Below, one piece after another: positions 32,993 through 43,264 of a stretch of DNA of 64,000 nucleotides. The DNA lies in IMG/VR virus record IMGVR_UViG_3300032242_001752, positions 1 through 64,000 of that record; one strand, 5' to 3'. A program made the position numbers and the translations under genes. The number at the start of each line of letters is the position of its first letter. Position 1 is the first letter of the stretch. Under the pieces are notes generated by a model. It saw only the letters and a list, made by a program, of their open reading frames with translations. It was not told the origin of the DNA and did not search any database. This stretch comes from a virus.

Positions 32993-34323
32993 TGGGAAAT
33001 ACTAGTAGCAGTCCTAGCAATAGAGGCGGAGCGGCTTGGAGTACTCCTGCAACTTACGCTTACACATTGGGTAATGCTTACAACTATCCTGACTTTAATA
33101 TCTCCTCAAGTAACCCGTTGAACTTTGAAGTCCAACCATTTTTATTTGACTTGATAAAAAGAAATGAAGATGTTGTACAACTTTATAAAGCCCCGTACGC
33201 TGACGCAAATGGGGACCAGAAAATATATTCTTCTGAGCTTGAAGCCAGCGTAGCTGCCTCTCCTACTCTTTACCACAAAGTAGGAACTCCTGTACACCTT
33301 ACAAAAAGGGGTACAAATGAAACTTTAGATTTGGCTTATTACTATGTACCTGGCCCTGAAGCTATTAAAAAAACTCCTGAGATTAATAGCGCTCCGGCAG
33401 AGGACATCATAATTCCTGCCGGTCCACAAGACCCAAATCAGTATCAATGGAACTTGCCGCCTCACAAGTGGAGCTTGCCGTTTACTCCAGGAACTGATTT
33501 GAATAACATGCCTACTGGTCACAGAAAATCTCCGTCTGATGACAGATATCGTAGAGGACGTATTTGGTGGAGAGCTACTGATACCACAATTACTACTACA
33601 GATGGCACAGGAAAATCCGTTCCTATTGATAACTCTGATAGAAAATACGGATTCCAATTCCTATGGAATCCTGAAAGTTTTAGCACCGCTGTGTCTGTTC
33701 AAATGGACGCAACCCCTCAGGTACAAGATAGATTTGCCTCTACTGTAGGAGCGTTCCCTGCTACTGAGACTATTAGTTTTACTTTAAGAATTGATAGAAC
33801 AAACGACTTTGCCGCTGCTAATGCGTACTTTAAGAGACCTACTAATATTATTCAGGACACCACTAATAATGGCGCTAATAACTTTATTAGCAATAAAGAT
33901 ACTGCTCGTTTTATTAAGTACTACCAAAACTCTGGAAGTTTTAATAGCGCTTTAATAAAAGATGGTAAAACAATCACAGTTGAGCAGAAGCTGGTTGACT
34001 TATTTCAGCGCGGTACCTTAGCCGATATCGAGTACTTGTATAAGGCAATTAACGGTGCTGGCCCAGGCGGAGGCTCTTCTATTGCGGACCGTTGGAAAAA
34101 TGGTCGTGGAATAGTTACAGCTGATATTGGTTGGCTAATGCCTACCCTATTAAATATTGATATTGGTCCATTAGCCTATGTAGGATATGTGACCGGTATG
34201 AGTGTTACCCATATTGGATTCACTCCCGACATGATTCCTATTAGAAGCGATGTGACAGTATCGTTCAACTTGCTTGCGACTGCTGGACTTAACACCACTT
34301 CTAATACCGGAGGTACTAAGTAA
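32992..34323 (+). CDS. Baseplate/tube-initiator protein, CIS-tube-like, 443 aa
   Basis: The central motif YGFQFLWNPESFSTAVSVQMDATP is like the F-x-F-x-N-P-E-x-(F/L) signature of tube-related baseplate proteins of contractile injection systems. It is followed by a conserved FTLRIDRTNDF segment and ends with a DIGPLAYVGYVTGMSVTHIGF stretch. It overlaps the tape measure stop by one base and precedes the LysM protein, the usual order. Likely a ring at the base of the tube. Confidence 0.65.
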   Translation: MGNTSSSPSNRGGAAWSTPATYAYTLGNAYNYPDFNISSSNPLNFEVQPFLFDLIKRNEDVVQLYKAPYADANGDQKIYSSELEASVAASPTLYHKVGTPVHLTKRGTNETLDLAYYYVPGPEAIKKTPEINSAPAEDIIIPAGPQDPNQYQWNLPPHKWSLPFTPGTDLNNMPTGHRKSPSDDRYRRGRIWWRATDTTITTTDGTGKSVPIDNSDRKYGFQFLWNPESFSTAVSVQMDATPQVQDRFASTVGAFPATETISFTLRIDRTNDFAAANAYFKRPTNIIQDTTNNGANNFISNKDTARFIKYYQNSGSFNSALIKDGKTITVEQKLVDLFQRGTLADIEYLYKAINGAGPGGGSSIADRWKNGRGIVTADIGWLMPTLLNIDIGPLAYVGYVTGMSVTHIGFTPDMIPIRSDVTVSFNLLATAGLNTTSNTGGTK

Positions 34324-34610
34324 TGCCTATTTATCTTGGCTCTAGATATGAAAAAATGCCAGTTAAGTTCTTTACGTTTAATCCCAATAGAGACCCTGGA
34401 CCTGTAGTTTACTACGAATTTTCTTCAGTACCTACATCTAAAATGAACTACTCCGTATATCAGTGGAAGACCGGTGACCGCATAGAATCTTTGGCTGCCC
34501 AGTTTTATTCTTACCCTACTAAATGGTGGATTATTGCTGACCATAACCCGCAGATTTCTGACTGGTTAAACGTTCCTATTGGCACAGAGATTAGGATTCC
34601 GCGTGCCTAG
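34323..34610 (+). CDS. LysM-like baseplate protein (gp53/gpX type), 95 aa
   Basis: Residues 45-92 fit a LysM domain: YQWKTGDRIESLAAQFYSYPTKWWIIADHN, then GTEIRIP at the end. In contractile phages such proteins clamp tube and hub together. Its stop overlaps the GTG start of the hub gene. Confidence 0.75.
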   Translation: MPIYLGSRYEKMPVKFFTFNPNRDPGPVVYYEFSSVPTSKMNYSVYQWKTGDRIESLAAQFYSYPTKWWIIADHNPQISDWLNVPIGTEIRIPRA

Positions 34611-35949
34611 TACAGTTAGTCTACTAGCAGATAACGGCGCAGTTACCTCTGGTTATGCGTCTGTTTATTTTCCTGAAAGCCCTAATGCTCCTAGAAGGGT
34701 ATATAAAGTTACCCTTCGGCAAGAAGTATTTTCGCATGACTATGCTGATATTTATTTCAGGGACTGGAAAGTAAATCCTTCTACTATTAAACCAATGACT
34801 AAAATAGTATTAACTATTAGAAATAAGAAATACCACGGATTTGTTCATAATGTTGAGAATGTTCAGGAGTCCGCTAAGAACTTTACAAAGATTGGTTTCA
34901 TAGGTGCTTCACACGTATTTAGGCAGTCTAGCCAAAAGATTTATCGTGATGTAACTGCTAGCCAGGTGATTGTTGAGTTGGCAAAGAAGTATAACTTTGC
35001 ATATAAAGTTACCCCACATAAGAGAGTCTATTCTTCTATTGTTCAAGGTGGCCGAACTGATTGGCAGCTAATGGTAGATTTAGCTAATGAATGTGGTTAC
35101 TTCTTACGAGCAGAAAACACCGAGATTTACTTTCACCCATTAATGGAAGACTTTAACTACTATATAAATGAAGCTGTAATTTTTGATAAGGGCGACGCTG
35201 GATTTAAAGGCAGAAGACCAATCTATAATTTTAGTCCGGTAATTAGCGAAACCATGACCCACTTTGGTTTTAAAAAAGCCGCTACTTCTATTGCTGGTGT
35301 TAACCCTATTGACGGAACTACCTTTAAAATTACTAATCAAGACCCGTTTACCCCTAACCGTGTAAGCTCAAACCCTGAATCTTTTGACGACCATGATACT
35401 ACTGCTGTAGCAAATGACTATACTACTGCATCACTTTTGGCTAAAAGTTCAGATGACTATAGTAGCTTTCCATACATTGCGGATGTAGACACCATCGGTA
35501 TTGAAAAAGTACGCCCATGCCTTCCCGTATACCTAAATAACGTAGGTGACCAATACTCAGGATACTGGACGGTCTTAAGTATTAGGCATGAAGTAATTGA
35601 GGCTCAGTTAAATCAGCCGCTATACACATGTTCCATGACCGTAGCCACTGACTCTTTAGGGCAAATATCTGATCCTAATAAGCCTGTTATTCCACCAACT
35701 AATCCAGTTAGAACTATTATTCCTAATGTAGATAATACGGTTATTGTTCCACAAACTGTTATTAATAGTCCTGGTTTATCTATTATTCCAATTCCACAAT
35801 ACGAAATTGTTGATAGAATTAACCGTCCAGGTATTGATGTTCAGCTAGCTTCTGTGTCTAAGTGGGCATCTACTCACGGCGACCTTAATTACAGATATAG
35901 TGAAAATAACATGCCGCCTATTGTCCGTGCAAAGGTGATTACGATATGA
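34603..35949 (+). CDS. Tail hub protein (gp27/gpD-like), 448 aa
   Basis: Centre of the baseplate under the tube, carrying the spike. Recognisable hub features: YKVTLRQEVFSHDYADIYFRDW, a domain with ASQVIVELAKKYNFAY, then TDWQLMVDLANECGYFLR, a gpD signature. I prefer the GTG at 34603 (AGGATT eight bases upstream, overlap with the previous stop) to an in-frame TTG at 34579. The C-terminal 80 residues are Pro-rich and extended. Confidence 0.8.
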   Translation: MPSTVSLLADNGAVTSGYASVYFPESPNAPRRVYKVTLRQEVFSHDYADIYFRDWKVNPSTIKPMTKIVLTIRNKKYHGFVHNVENVQESAKNFTKIGFIGASHVFRQSSQKIYRDVTASQVIVELAKKYNFAYKVTPHKRVYSSIVQGGRTDWQLMVDLANECGYFLRAENTEIYFHPLMEDFNYYINEAVIFDKGDAGFKGRRPIYNFSPVISETMTHFGFKKAATSIAGVNPIDGTTFKITNQDPFTPNRVSSNPESFDDHDTTAVANDYTTASLLAKSSDDYSSFPYIADVDTIGIEKVRPCLPVYLNNVGDQYSGYWTVLSIRHEVIEAQLNQPLYTCSMTVATDSLGQISDPNKPVIPPTNPVRTIIPNVDNTVIVPQTVINSPGLSIIPIPQYEIVDRINRPGIDVQLASVSKWASTHGDLNYRYSENNMPPIVRAKVITI

Positions 35950-36674
35950 GTCGCGTAGGTCAGTATTTTGGTATTTATAGAGGAGTAGTTGTTGCTACTA
36001 ACGACCCTCTTAATAAAAATAGAGTCATGCTTAAGGTTCCACAGGTTTCGGGAGAAGAAGTCACTAACTGGGCCTGGCCTATTATCGGCGCATCTGCAAA
36101 TAAAAAAACACCGTACGGTTCTTGGATTAGCACAGCCACGCAAACAACTGCAGATAGTACTATAAATAACATAATTGCTTTGGACACTGTAGAAGGAAGC
36201 TACGGCATAGATTTAATTAACCCTAGTACTACGACCCCGGCCACTTCTGCAATTAAGTTTAGCTATGCTGGCACGTACAATATTCAGATATCTGCTCAGT
36301 TATACACCACTATCGGTGGAAATGGTTTTTTAAACGCGGATATGTGGATGAGACAGAATGGTATAGATGTGCCAAATTCTGTGGGTTCTATATCTGTCGG
36401 TTCTAAAAACCCTTATACAGTTGCTAGCTGGAATTACATAATAGATATTTCTGCTGGTGATACTTTACAGTGGATTTGGCACGTAAATACCTCTACGTCC
36501 ACCTCTTTGCTTGCCACCTCTGCACAAGCTGGTCCGCCTGCTCAACCTGAAACTCCTTCATTTACCGTGTCTGCTACGCATGTGAGTGGCTATTTACCTA
36601 GTCCTGGAAATCCTTGCTGGGTTATGTTTGAGGGCGGAAACCCTAATTTTCCACTATGGTTAGGAACATTCTAA
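35946..36674 (+). CDS. Baseplate spike OB-fold protein with inserted jelly-roll-like domain, 242 aa
   Basis: Residues 1-47 (GQYFGIYRGVVVATNDPLNKNRVMLKVPQ in part) and the last 30 residues (LPSPGNPCWVMFEGGNPNFPLWLGTF in part) are the two halves of a gp5-type OB fold. Between them, about residues 55-200 form a separate beta domain with FSYAGTYNIQISAQL and DTLQWIWHV, similar in style to C1q/TNF-like jelly rolls. A nested insertion in the spike would expose a possible receptor-binding domain. The OB call is good; the insert's family is inferred. Confidence 0.7.
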   Translation: MSRVGQYFGIYRGVVVATNDPLNKNRVMLKVPQVSGEEVTNWAWPIIGASANKKTPYGSWISTATQTTADSTINNIIALDTVEGSYGIDLINPSTTTPATSAIKFSYAGTYNIQISAQLYTTIGGNGFLNADMWMRQNGIDVPNSVGSISVGSKNPYTVASWNYIIDISAGDTLQWIWHVNTSTSTSLLATSAQAGPPAQPETPSFTVSATHVSGYLPSPGNPCWVMFEGGNPNFPLWLGTF

Positions 36675-37100
36675 ATGAGTGAAATGCAATTAAATTATCC
36701 ATTTGCTTTTGGTAAAAGCGGAGATAGCGCTTATATTACTGGAGTATCTGATACTAACGACTATAGGATTATTTGGCAAAATAGAATCCTTCTTACGCTT
36801 GGAACTAGGCCCGGAGAACGGGTTATGCGACCAGATTTTGGCAGCAACCTATATAGCGCATTATACGAAAATGAATCTACGGCTGCTGAAATAGCCCATG
36901 ACAGCATTGTTCAAGCATTTAGCAAGTGGCTATCTGACCTAGAACTTAAGACCATAACTCCGTTATTTGACGCAAATACCGGGTTAATGACTGTGACAAT
37001 TGTCTACGGACTGCCAAATGGTGAAGTAGATAGTGTTACAATTAATACAGGTATTTTTAACCGAGCTGGCGAGCTTATTCAGGAGATAAAGAATGTCTAG
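36675..37100 (+). CDS. Baseplate wedge protein, gp25-like, 141 aa
   Basis: Contains the gp25/gpW hallmark LLTLGTRPGERVMRPDFGSNLYSAL with the E-R-x-M-x-P-x-F-G-S pattern. In T4, gp25 helps start sheath assembly on the baseplate. It starts immediately after the previous stop and overlaps the next gene by 8 bases. Confidence 0.9.
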   Translation: MSEMQLNYPFAFGKSGDSAYITGVSDTNDYRIIWQNRILLTLGTRPGERVMRPDFGSNLYSALYENESTAAEIAHDSIVQAFSKWLSDLELKTITPLFDANTGLMTVTIVYGLPNGEVDSVTINTGIFNRAGELIQEIKNV

Positions 37101-39261
37101 TACAGTAACCTCTACTGTAACTTATATCCCGCAAATTGATTACACTTCTAGGGATTATGTTTCCATAGTCAACGATTTGACTACTATTGCCCAGCAGTTC
37201 AACCCTACCTGGAGTGCTAGCGATCCTACGGATATCGGTGTTACTCTAATTGAGCTATTTGCCTATTTAGGTGACCTATTAAATTATTATGCAGACCGTT
37301 CTGCATCAGAAGGGTTCCTAGCTACAGCTAGTCAGAGACAAAGCATTTTGCAATTAGCAGCTATGTTTGGATATACCGTTACTACTAATCAACCAGCGGT
37401 TGCAACAATTACGCTTGCAAATACTTCTGGAAGCTCTGTCACTGTGCCTGCATTAACCCAATTAAAATCTACCCAGGTAGTTAACGGACAAAATACAGAT
37501 GTTACTTTTGAACTAGATGCTGATACTACTATTTCAGCAAACAGTTCTGTTACCACTACGGCTACTCAGGGCATTACATATTCGAATGTTACTCTAGGAA
37601 CTTCCACAGGCGCGCCTAATCAAGTATTTAAAATTAATGCTATTGGCGTAATAGTTAATGGCGTAGGAGCTACTGCAAGCCTTAAAGTGTATGTCGGTAC
37701 TACACAGTACACTTATGTGTCTTCTCTAATTGACAGCGCTTCTTATGACTCTACATTTACTACATCAATTGATGCTGATGGTTACACCTACATCATTTTT
37801 GGAGATGGAGTAGCTGGCCGTATTCCACCAGCATCTTTGACTGTAAGCGCTACTTATAGACTTGGAGTAGGTTCTCAAGGAAACGTCCCCGCAGGTACTA
37901 TTCTAAGCCTAGCTACTAATAACGTATCTAACGTTACCGTTACTCAACCTTCTGCTGCCACTGGCGGAGCTGATATAGAAAGCAGCGACTCAATTAGAGT
38001 TAATGCTCCAAGAGCGTTAAGAACTTTGCGCAGAGCAGTTTCATTAAAAGATTATGCTTACATGGCTTTACAAGTAGCCGGTGTAGCAAAAGCTATTGCA
38101 GACTCATCTGTATGGACCACAGTTAACTTATATATTGGACCTTACAGCACTGCCGCTACAAGTACATATGGGCCTTACACCGGTGTTACTGCCATTGCTG
38201 CCACTGCATCAGACAGTACTACCGGAAGCGGTTATCTAACCTACACTTGTGCAAACTCCGGATTAGCTGTTGGTCAATATGTAACAGTTACAGGTATGGC
38301 ACCTGTTAACTATAATATTTACACTCCCGCATTAATAACATACGCAGATACTACGAAGTTTACTGTTGCGGGTAGCATAGCAGGAACATTTAATCAGTCG
38401 TTATCTGCTACAGCCCAAGTAACATCTACAGGCTCTAACTCATCTGATTTTAATACTTTAGCTAGCACAGTTCTTACCTACTTCACTGATAAGGTAGCTC
38501 CAAACGTTACGCTTAACGTACTTCCTCCTACATATGTGCAACTTAACTTAGATATGACTGTTCAAGTTTTAAAACAGTATCAGCAATCAGCTGTTTTGGC
38601 TCAAGTAAATAACGTTTTATCAAATCTATTTGATTATACAAACGCATTCTTTGCTGATAAAGTTCCGCAGCAGTATATTCTTCAGGCTTTAAGTAATATT
38701 GATGGTGTAGACATCACTACAAAAGTAACTCATCTTCGCAAAAATAAAGATGAAAAAATCTTTAGCGTGGCTAGCTGGACAGCTACTACCTCAGCAGTTA
38801 CTCTAACAACTACTGCTGCGCACACAATAACTGTGGGCTCTACGATTAGGGTTTATAACGTAGACCCTACTATTGATGGCTCATATACAGTAACCTCTGT
38901 GGGAAGCACGACAGTTACGTTTAACCTAACTGGAACTGCTACTCCTACAGGTATTACGGCATCTGCATGGACTACTGCGTCTACACAGTTAACTGGTTTA
39001 TCAAGCGTTGCAGGTATTACTGTCGGTATGAACGTTACTGGAACTAACTTAGTAAGCACTGTAAAATCGGTTGGTACTACAACTATTGACCTTGTTACTA
39101 AGCCAACGGGCTCTGGTTCAGGAGCGCTTACGTTTACTAAGCCATATACAGCTGCAGATAACTACGTTAAAGTAGTTGCTGTAGATGACATTGTATGTGC
39201 TACAAATGAAATTCCTATTCAAGGCATATTTAATATTACCGCTGTTGGCGGACTTTCTTAA
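37093..39261 (+). CDS. Baseplate J-like wedge protein (gp6-like) with beta inserts, 722 aa
   Basis: The N-terminus (IDYTSRDYVSIVNDLTTIA; DIGVTLIELFAYLGDLLNYYADR) and the middle (FGDGVAGRIPP; SIRVNAPRALRTLRRAVSLKDY) are baseplate J hallmarks. The C-terminal third carries beta modules (CANSGLAVGQYVTVTG; TTAAHTITVGSTIRVYN; VGMNVTGTNL) that standard J proteins lack. It forms the wedge ring that triggers sheath contraction. Confidence 0.85.
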   Translation: MSSTVTSTVTYIPQIDYTSRDYVSIVNDLTTIAQQFNPTWSASDPTDIGVTLIELFAYLGDLLNYYADRSASEGFLATASQRQSILQLAAMFGYTVTTNQPAVATITLANTSGSSVTVPALTQLKSTQVVNGQNTDVTFELDADTTISANSSVTTTATQGITYSNVTLGTSTGAPNQVFKINAIGVIVNGVGATASLKVYVGTTQYTYVSSLIDSASYDSTFTTSIDADGYTYIIFGDGVAGRIPPASLTVSATYRLGVGSQGNVPAGTILSLATNNVSNVTVTQPSAATGGADIESSDSIRVNAPRALRTLRRAVSLKDYAYMALQVAGVAKAIADSSVWTTVNLYIGPYSTAATSTYGPYTGVTAIAATASDSTTGSGYLTYTCANSGLAVGQYVTVTGMAPVNYNIYTPALITYADTTKFTVAGSIAGTFNQSLSATAQVTSTGSNSSDFNTLASTVLTYFTDKVAPNVTLNVLPPTYVQLNLDMTVQVLKQYQQSAVLAQVNNVLSNLFDYTNAFFADKVPQQYILQALSNIDGVDITTKVTHLRKNKDEKIFSVASWTATTSAVTLTTTAAHTITVGSTIRVYNVDPTIDGSYTVTSVGSTTVTFNLTGTATPTGITASAWTTASTQLTGLSSVAGITVGMNVTGTNLVSTVKSVGTTTIDLVTKPTGSGSGALTFTKPYTAADNYVKVVAVDDIVCATNEIPIQGIFNITAVGGLS

Positions 39262-39272
39262 GGAGAAAATAA

Positions 39273-39983
39273 ATGGCAAGCTATCCAAGTAACGTTAAAT
39301 CGTTTACAACTAAGGTTGACGGAGTCACTACAGTCGCCGCCGCTGACATTAATGACGTTCAAAGTGAAATTGTAGCTGTTGAGACAGCTCTGGGCACTAA
39401 CCCTGCTACTTCTGTGCTAGGTTCTGGCTCTATTGGCTCATACACAGCTGCTCCGGGCACACTAACTAACGTGAGTGCCAGGCTTCAAAATATTGAGGCC
39501 GGACTTAGTGCCAGCTCTACAGACGGTTCTCGCATTGGATACACTCAATTAGCCACTGGTTCTGTTGGTACATCTACTTCTATCACGGTTGCTGGTGCTA
39601 GCTATGTAAAACTTGTTGTAGTAATAAATATTACTACTATTGGTTCTGGTACAGCTATTACTATGGGCGCAAACAGTGCCACCTCATCTAAATACGGTCA
39701 CTTTAGCTTTGCCGCTACTCCAGCAGGTTTGGGTAGCGCAGCTGGTTCTGGTGGTATTCCGGTGTCTAGCGCACAGGTTCCTGCAAGCGGTGACACTATC
39801 ACAGTTGAATTCTACAACGTTGCTGGTGCTGGAGTTAAGCCTGTTAGCTTTATTAACGCGTATGGTTGGGGTACCGGCGCTTTGATTTCTGGTGGAACAG
39901 TTACCTCTGCTATTACTACAATTACTATAACCTGTAGCACAGCTCCAACTACATCTACTTACACAGTTTACGGCGTTAAGTAA
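39273..39983 (+). CDS. Tail fibre-like protein, 236 aa
   Basis: The N-terminus YPSNVKSFTTKVDGVTTVAAADINDVQSEIVAVETALG is a motif common at the start of short fibre or receptor-binding proteins; the rest is a glycine- and serine-rich beta domain (SSKYGHFSFAATPAG, TITVEFYNVAG). Location after baseplate J supports a host-binding role. Confidence 0.65.
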   Translation: MASYPSNVKSFTTKVDGVTTVAAADINDVQSEIVAVETALGTNPATSVLGSGSIGSYTAAPGTLTNVSARLQNIEAGLSASSTDGSRIGYTQLATGSVGTSTSITVAGASYVKLVVVINITTIGSGTAITMGANSATSSKYGHFSFAATPAGLGSAAGSGGIPVSSAQVPASGDTITVEFYNVAGAGVKPVSFINAYGWGTGALISGGTVTSAITTITITCSTAPTTSTYTVYGVK

Positions 39984-39994
39984 CAGGAAAATAA

Positions 39995-42900
39995 ATGACA
40001 ATCTATGGTTCTAAACCCTATTACTCTTTTACATACGGTTCTCCGGCTGTATTAGACTTTAGCATATCTCCGTTTAAAGCGATTGCTACGGACTATGGAA
40101 CTATATCTTTGTCTTGGTATATGCCTGGTTATGATGCTACTTTCTCAAAGTTAATCGTATTAAGAAGCGCACTAGGATTTCCTACAACTGCTGACGAAGG
40201 CGATTTAATTTATTCCACGACTAAGGTTGCTTTGTCTGTTGGAGGAAGCGGAACCCCAGTTACTTTAACTGGAGTAACATCATCCGGAACTAAATTTACA
40301 GTGTCTAGCACTACTGGTTTATCTGTAGGACAAACTATTACAGTGACTTCAGGTACGGGTACTTTATCCACTTCCGATATTACATATATTTCACAAATAC
40401 TTAGTTCTACAACTTTTTCAGTTAATCTGGCACCTAGCGTTGCGCTCTCTGGAGCTACCATAACTGCAACTAATTCTTTGTTAAATAAGAAGTTTACCTA
40501 TGTAGATAGTGGTGCGTATATCGACCAGCTAACTGGCTCTACAACTCCTACATACACTGCAACTACAGCGTTAGCTGTAAATAATGACACTCGCGTTACG
40601 CTAAAAGCAAGCAATTCAAACATTGCTGTTAAACAGTCAGTTACATATAAATCCAGCGGAAAAACTACAGGTCCTAACTCCGGTAGCGGTATCGTTGGTG
40701 GAACTACTGTTGCATCTATCAACGGAACTTCTTTAGTTCTTAGCGACTACGCTAATATCCCATCTGATACCGTACTAACATTTTCCCCTGTTTCTTTAGA
40801 TACAGGGCAGACTTATTACTACTCTATCTTTGTATATTCAAATAACTATTGGCAAAGAGTAGGTAAGCCTGCTGCCGGAGTTTCTATTAAAAATTATAAT
40901 ACCGCAACAACGATGTATGAACATTTGCCAGAGGTGTATCGTTCTCCTGCCGCGCTATCGTCATTCTCCACTGCTACTCAAAACGTAGATCTGTATAACT
41001 TTTTACGAGTATTTGCTGTTCAGTACGATCTTACAAAGACTATGATTGATAACGCTAAGAATAGATATGATGTTAAAAATCTTGATGGTCGTATGATTCC
41101 CGCTATGCTGGCGAGTTTTGGATTTAACTATGAAAGTGTTTTAGGGCTTCAGCAAGCTAGAAGGCTGCTTCAATACGCATCCTTTATTTATTTGAATAAA
41201 GGCTCTGTAAAAGGGCTTAAAGAGTTTATTGCAGCATTTGCGGGTTATAACGTGACTATTGGTAGCATAAAAAATCTTCTGCTTACACTAGACTGCTCTT
41301 CTTTTGAAAACGGAACTGGTTTTTGGGATATTACTTCCGGTACAGCCACTATAACTAATACCAACTCAACAACAGAAGGCGGAAGTCCGGCCCCTTATTT
41401 AGAGGCTAATTCTCCAGTGGGTTACTTAAATAAACAGGCTGGTTATCTAAAAGTATCTGCAACCTCCGGCGCGTCTGCTGTAACTATCAGCTACGGAAAC
41501 TCATTAGATGATTATGCAATTAGCACAACGGTTACTACAACCACTACGGGTTATGTAACCTTAACTACTGATAAATCTAACCCATTTACTGTAGGTCAAT
41601 CGGTAAATATTAAAGGCCTTTCCCCAGCATCTGTAAACGGTGTTTATAAAATAGTTAGCGTAAGTTCCTCCAGAGTATTTACTTTAGCTAATGCCGCTGT
41701 TTCATCAGGAACTGCTATTTCGGGGTCAGGTTTTGCATCCGTATTTGATCCTACTTTGTATGGAGTACCTGTAACTGCCGGTAACTACTATAAATTAGGT
41801 ATTTATAGCCAACCAAAAACTGGAAGCAGTTGCAGTATTACAGTTGGTATTAACTGGTATGACCAATTTGGGTCATACTTAAGCACTGTATTTGATGGCC
41901 CTTACGGTGCAACTACCCCTGGTTCTTGGACTCAAACTATAAATACTGCCCAGCTTGCTCCGGCAAGAGCCGCATACGCTGTTCCTTACTTTACCCTAGA
42001 TACATTTACTGGTACTCCGGACGTAGAATACTTTGATGCAGCGCAGTTTGAACAAGCCTATAGTACGGCATATAATCCGCTTCCATACACAGACGCTAGA
42101 CGTTTAGATTTGTATTTAACTCCTACCAGAGCTAATGAAATTATTAATCCTGGTTTTGAAACATCTGTAGCTAACTGGTCAGTTACTAATGGAAGCATTG
42201 CTCTAGAAACTGGGGCATCTAATATTTATCCAACCGCTAGCATTGGCGCAGGTACTTCTGTAAGTGCTGGATCAGCTAAGATTACGGCAACAGGTTCGAT
42301 TACCACACTTACTCAACTACTTTCAATATCTAACGTGTCCGTAGCCACTAGCGGAAGGTTACTTATTGGAACAGGGTATAGCACTTATGGAACCAATAAT
42401 TTATCCCTAGGCCAAACTATAACTAAAATATCTGGAACGGGTACTTTAGCAGCTAGTACCTTGATATCGTCTATTCAATCTTCTTCAAGATTTACAGTTA
42501 GCCCTAACCCAACTGGTAGTGGAAATATGACTATTGGTGTATCTGGCACTAAAATACTTCCAAATTTATCTTATGCACTTAGTATGTACGTAAGCGGAAC
42601 AGCCGGAGCAACAATAACTCCTACAGTTGTTTGGAAAAATTCTTCTGGAACTACTGTTCAAACAGATACTGGCTCAGCTACTACGCTAACTTCTTCGTTC
42701 CAGAGAGTATCTTTACTGCCATCTTCTATTTTTGGAACGGTATCTACTTCTTCATTATTTAGCACATCATTAGTTTTAACAACTGACATTTCTGCAGTCA
42801 CTGGTCAATCGGTAAGCGGTGCAGGCATTTTAGCCGGAACTACCGTATCTTCTTACAATAGTAGTACTAAAACTATTACGCTTAGCCAAGCCGCAACTGT

Positions 42901-43240
42901 AACTGCTGGAACAACTATTACCATAAGCCAAATGGTATCTCCGGCAACGGCATCTATTGCAGTAATTAACTTTGTATTTAATGGAGCTAACGGAAACGTG
43001 TACTATGTAGACTCCGTGCTTTTTGAGCTTGCAGCCAGTGCCTTGCCGTACTTTGATGGAGGAACTGGCTATAGGATGACTGACGACCTTATCTGGGAAA
43101 GTAATTCTGTTACAGATGGTAGAGGATTGTACTACAAAAATAGGTCTGCGGCTATTGCTAGACTTAATACAGAGTTAACTGAGTATATTCCTATGGGAGC
43201 TACTTTTGCCTTAATCACAGGCCGCTCAGCATTGTATTGA
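39995..43240 (+). CDS. gpI-like tail protein with FN3-like and carbohydrate-binding-like domains, 1081 aa
   Basis: Residues about 20-100 and 260-300 have an FN3-like look (ISLSWYMPGYDATFSKLIVLRS; DTGQTYYYSIFVYSNN). Residues about 310-430 are the gpI region: MYEHLPEVYR, YNFLRVFAVQYDLTKTMIDNA and LLQYASFIYLNKGSVKGLKEFI. Later parts are two carbohydrate-binding-type beta sandwiches (GTGFWDITSGTATITN; NPGFETSVANWSVTNGS), with GQSVNIKGLSP-type modules between. It links baseplate to fibres and may bind the host surface. Confidence 0.75.
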   Translation: MTIYGSKPYYSFTYGSPAVLDFSISPFKAIATDYGTISLSWYMPGYDATFSKLIVLRSALGFPTTADEGDLIYSTTKVALSVGGSGTPVTLTGVTSSGTKFTVSSTTGLSVGQTITVTSGTGTLSTSDITYISQILSSTTFSVNLAPSVALSGATITATNSLLNKKFTYVDSGAYIDQLTGSTTPTYTATTALAVNNDTRVTLKASNSNIAVKQSVTYKSSGKTTGPNSGSGIVGGTTVASINGTSLVLSDYANIPSDTVLTFSPVSLDTGQTYYYSIFVYSNNYWQRVGKPAAGVSIKNYNTATTMYEHLPEVYRSPAALSSFSTATQNVDLYNFLRVFAVQYDLTKTMIDNAKNRYDVKNLDGRMIPAMLASFGFNYESVLGLQQARRLLQYASFIYLNKGSVKGLKEFIAAFAGYNVTIGSIKNLLLTLDCSSFENGTGFWDITSGTATITNTNSTTEGGSPAPYLEANSPVGYLNKQAGYLKVSATSGASAVTISYGNSLDDYAISTTVTTTTTGYVTLTTDKSNPFTVGQSVNIKGLSPASVNGVYKIVSVSSSRVFTLANAAVSSGTAISGSGFASVFDPTLYGVPVTAGNYYKLGIYSQPKTGSSCSITVGINWYDQFGSYLSTVFDGPYGATTPGSWTQTINTAQLAPARAAYAVPYFTLDTFTGTPDVEYFDAAQFEQAYSTAYNPLPYTDARRLDLYLTPTRANEIINPGFETSVANWSVTNGSIALETGASNIYPTASIGAGTSVSAGSAKITATGSITTLTQLLSISNVSVATSGRLLIGTGYSTYGTNNLSLGQTITKISGTGTLAASTLISSIQSSSRFTVSPNPTGSGNMTIGVSGTKILPNLSYALSMYVSGTAGATITPTVVWKNSSGTTVQTDTGSATTLTSSFQRVSLLPSSIFGTVSTSSLFSTSLVLTTDISAVTGQSVSGAGILAGTTVSSYNSSTKTITLSQAATVTAGTTITISQMVSPATASIAVINFVFNGANGNVYYVDSVLFELAASALPYFDGGTGYRMTDDLIWESNSVTDGRGLYYKNRSAAIARLNTELTEYIPMGATFALITGRSALY

Positions 43241-43264
43241 CGTTTTATATTTTTTGTGTATACT
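43237..43264 (+). promoter_or_regulatory. Sigma-70-like promoter of the replication operon
   Basis: TTGACG (43237-43242), 16-bp spacer, TATACT (43259-43264). The -35 overlaps the stop codon of the gpI-like gene. It starts the operon from 43291 to 50465. Confidence 0.8.

Noticed and set aside
39684-40001. Leftward 105-codon open frame
   Set aside because: It is the complement of Thr/Ser/Ala-rich fibre codons (reads as S/C/N/R-rich) with no start signal.
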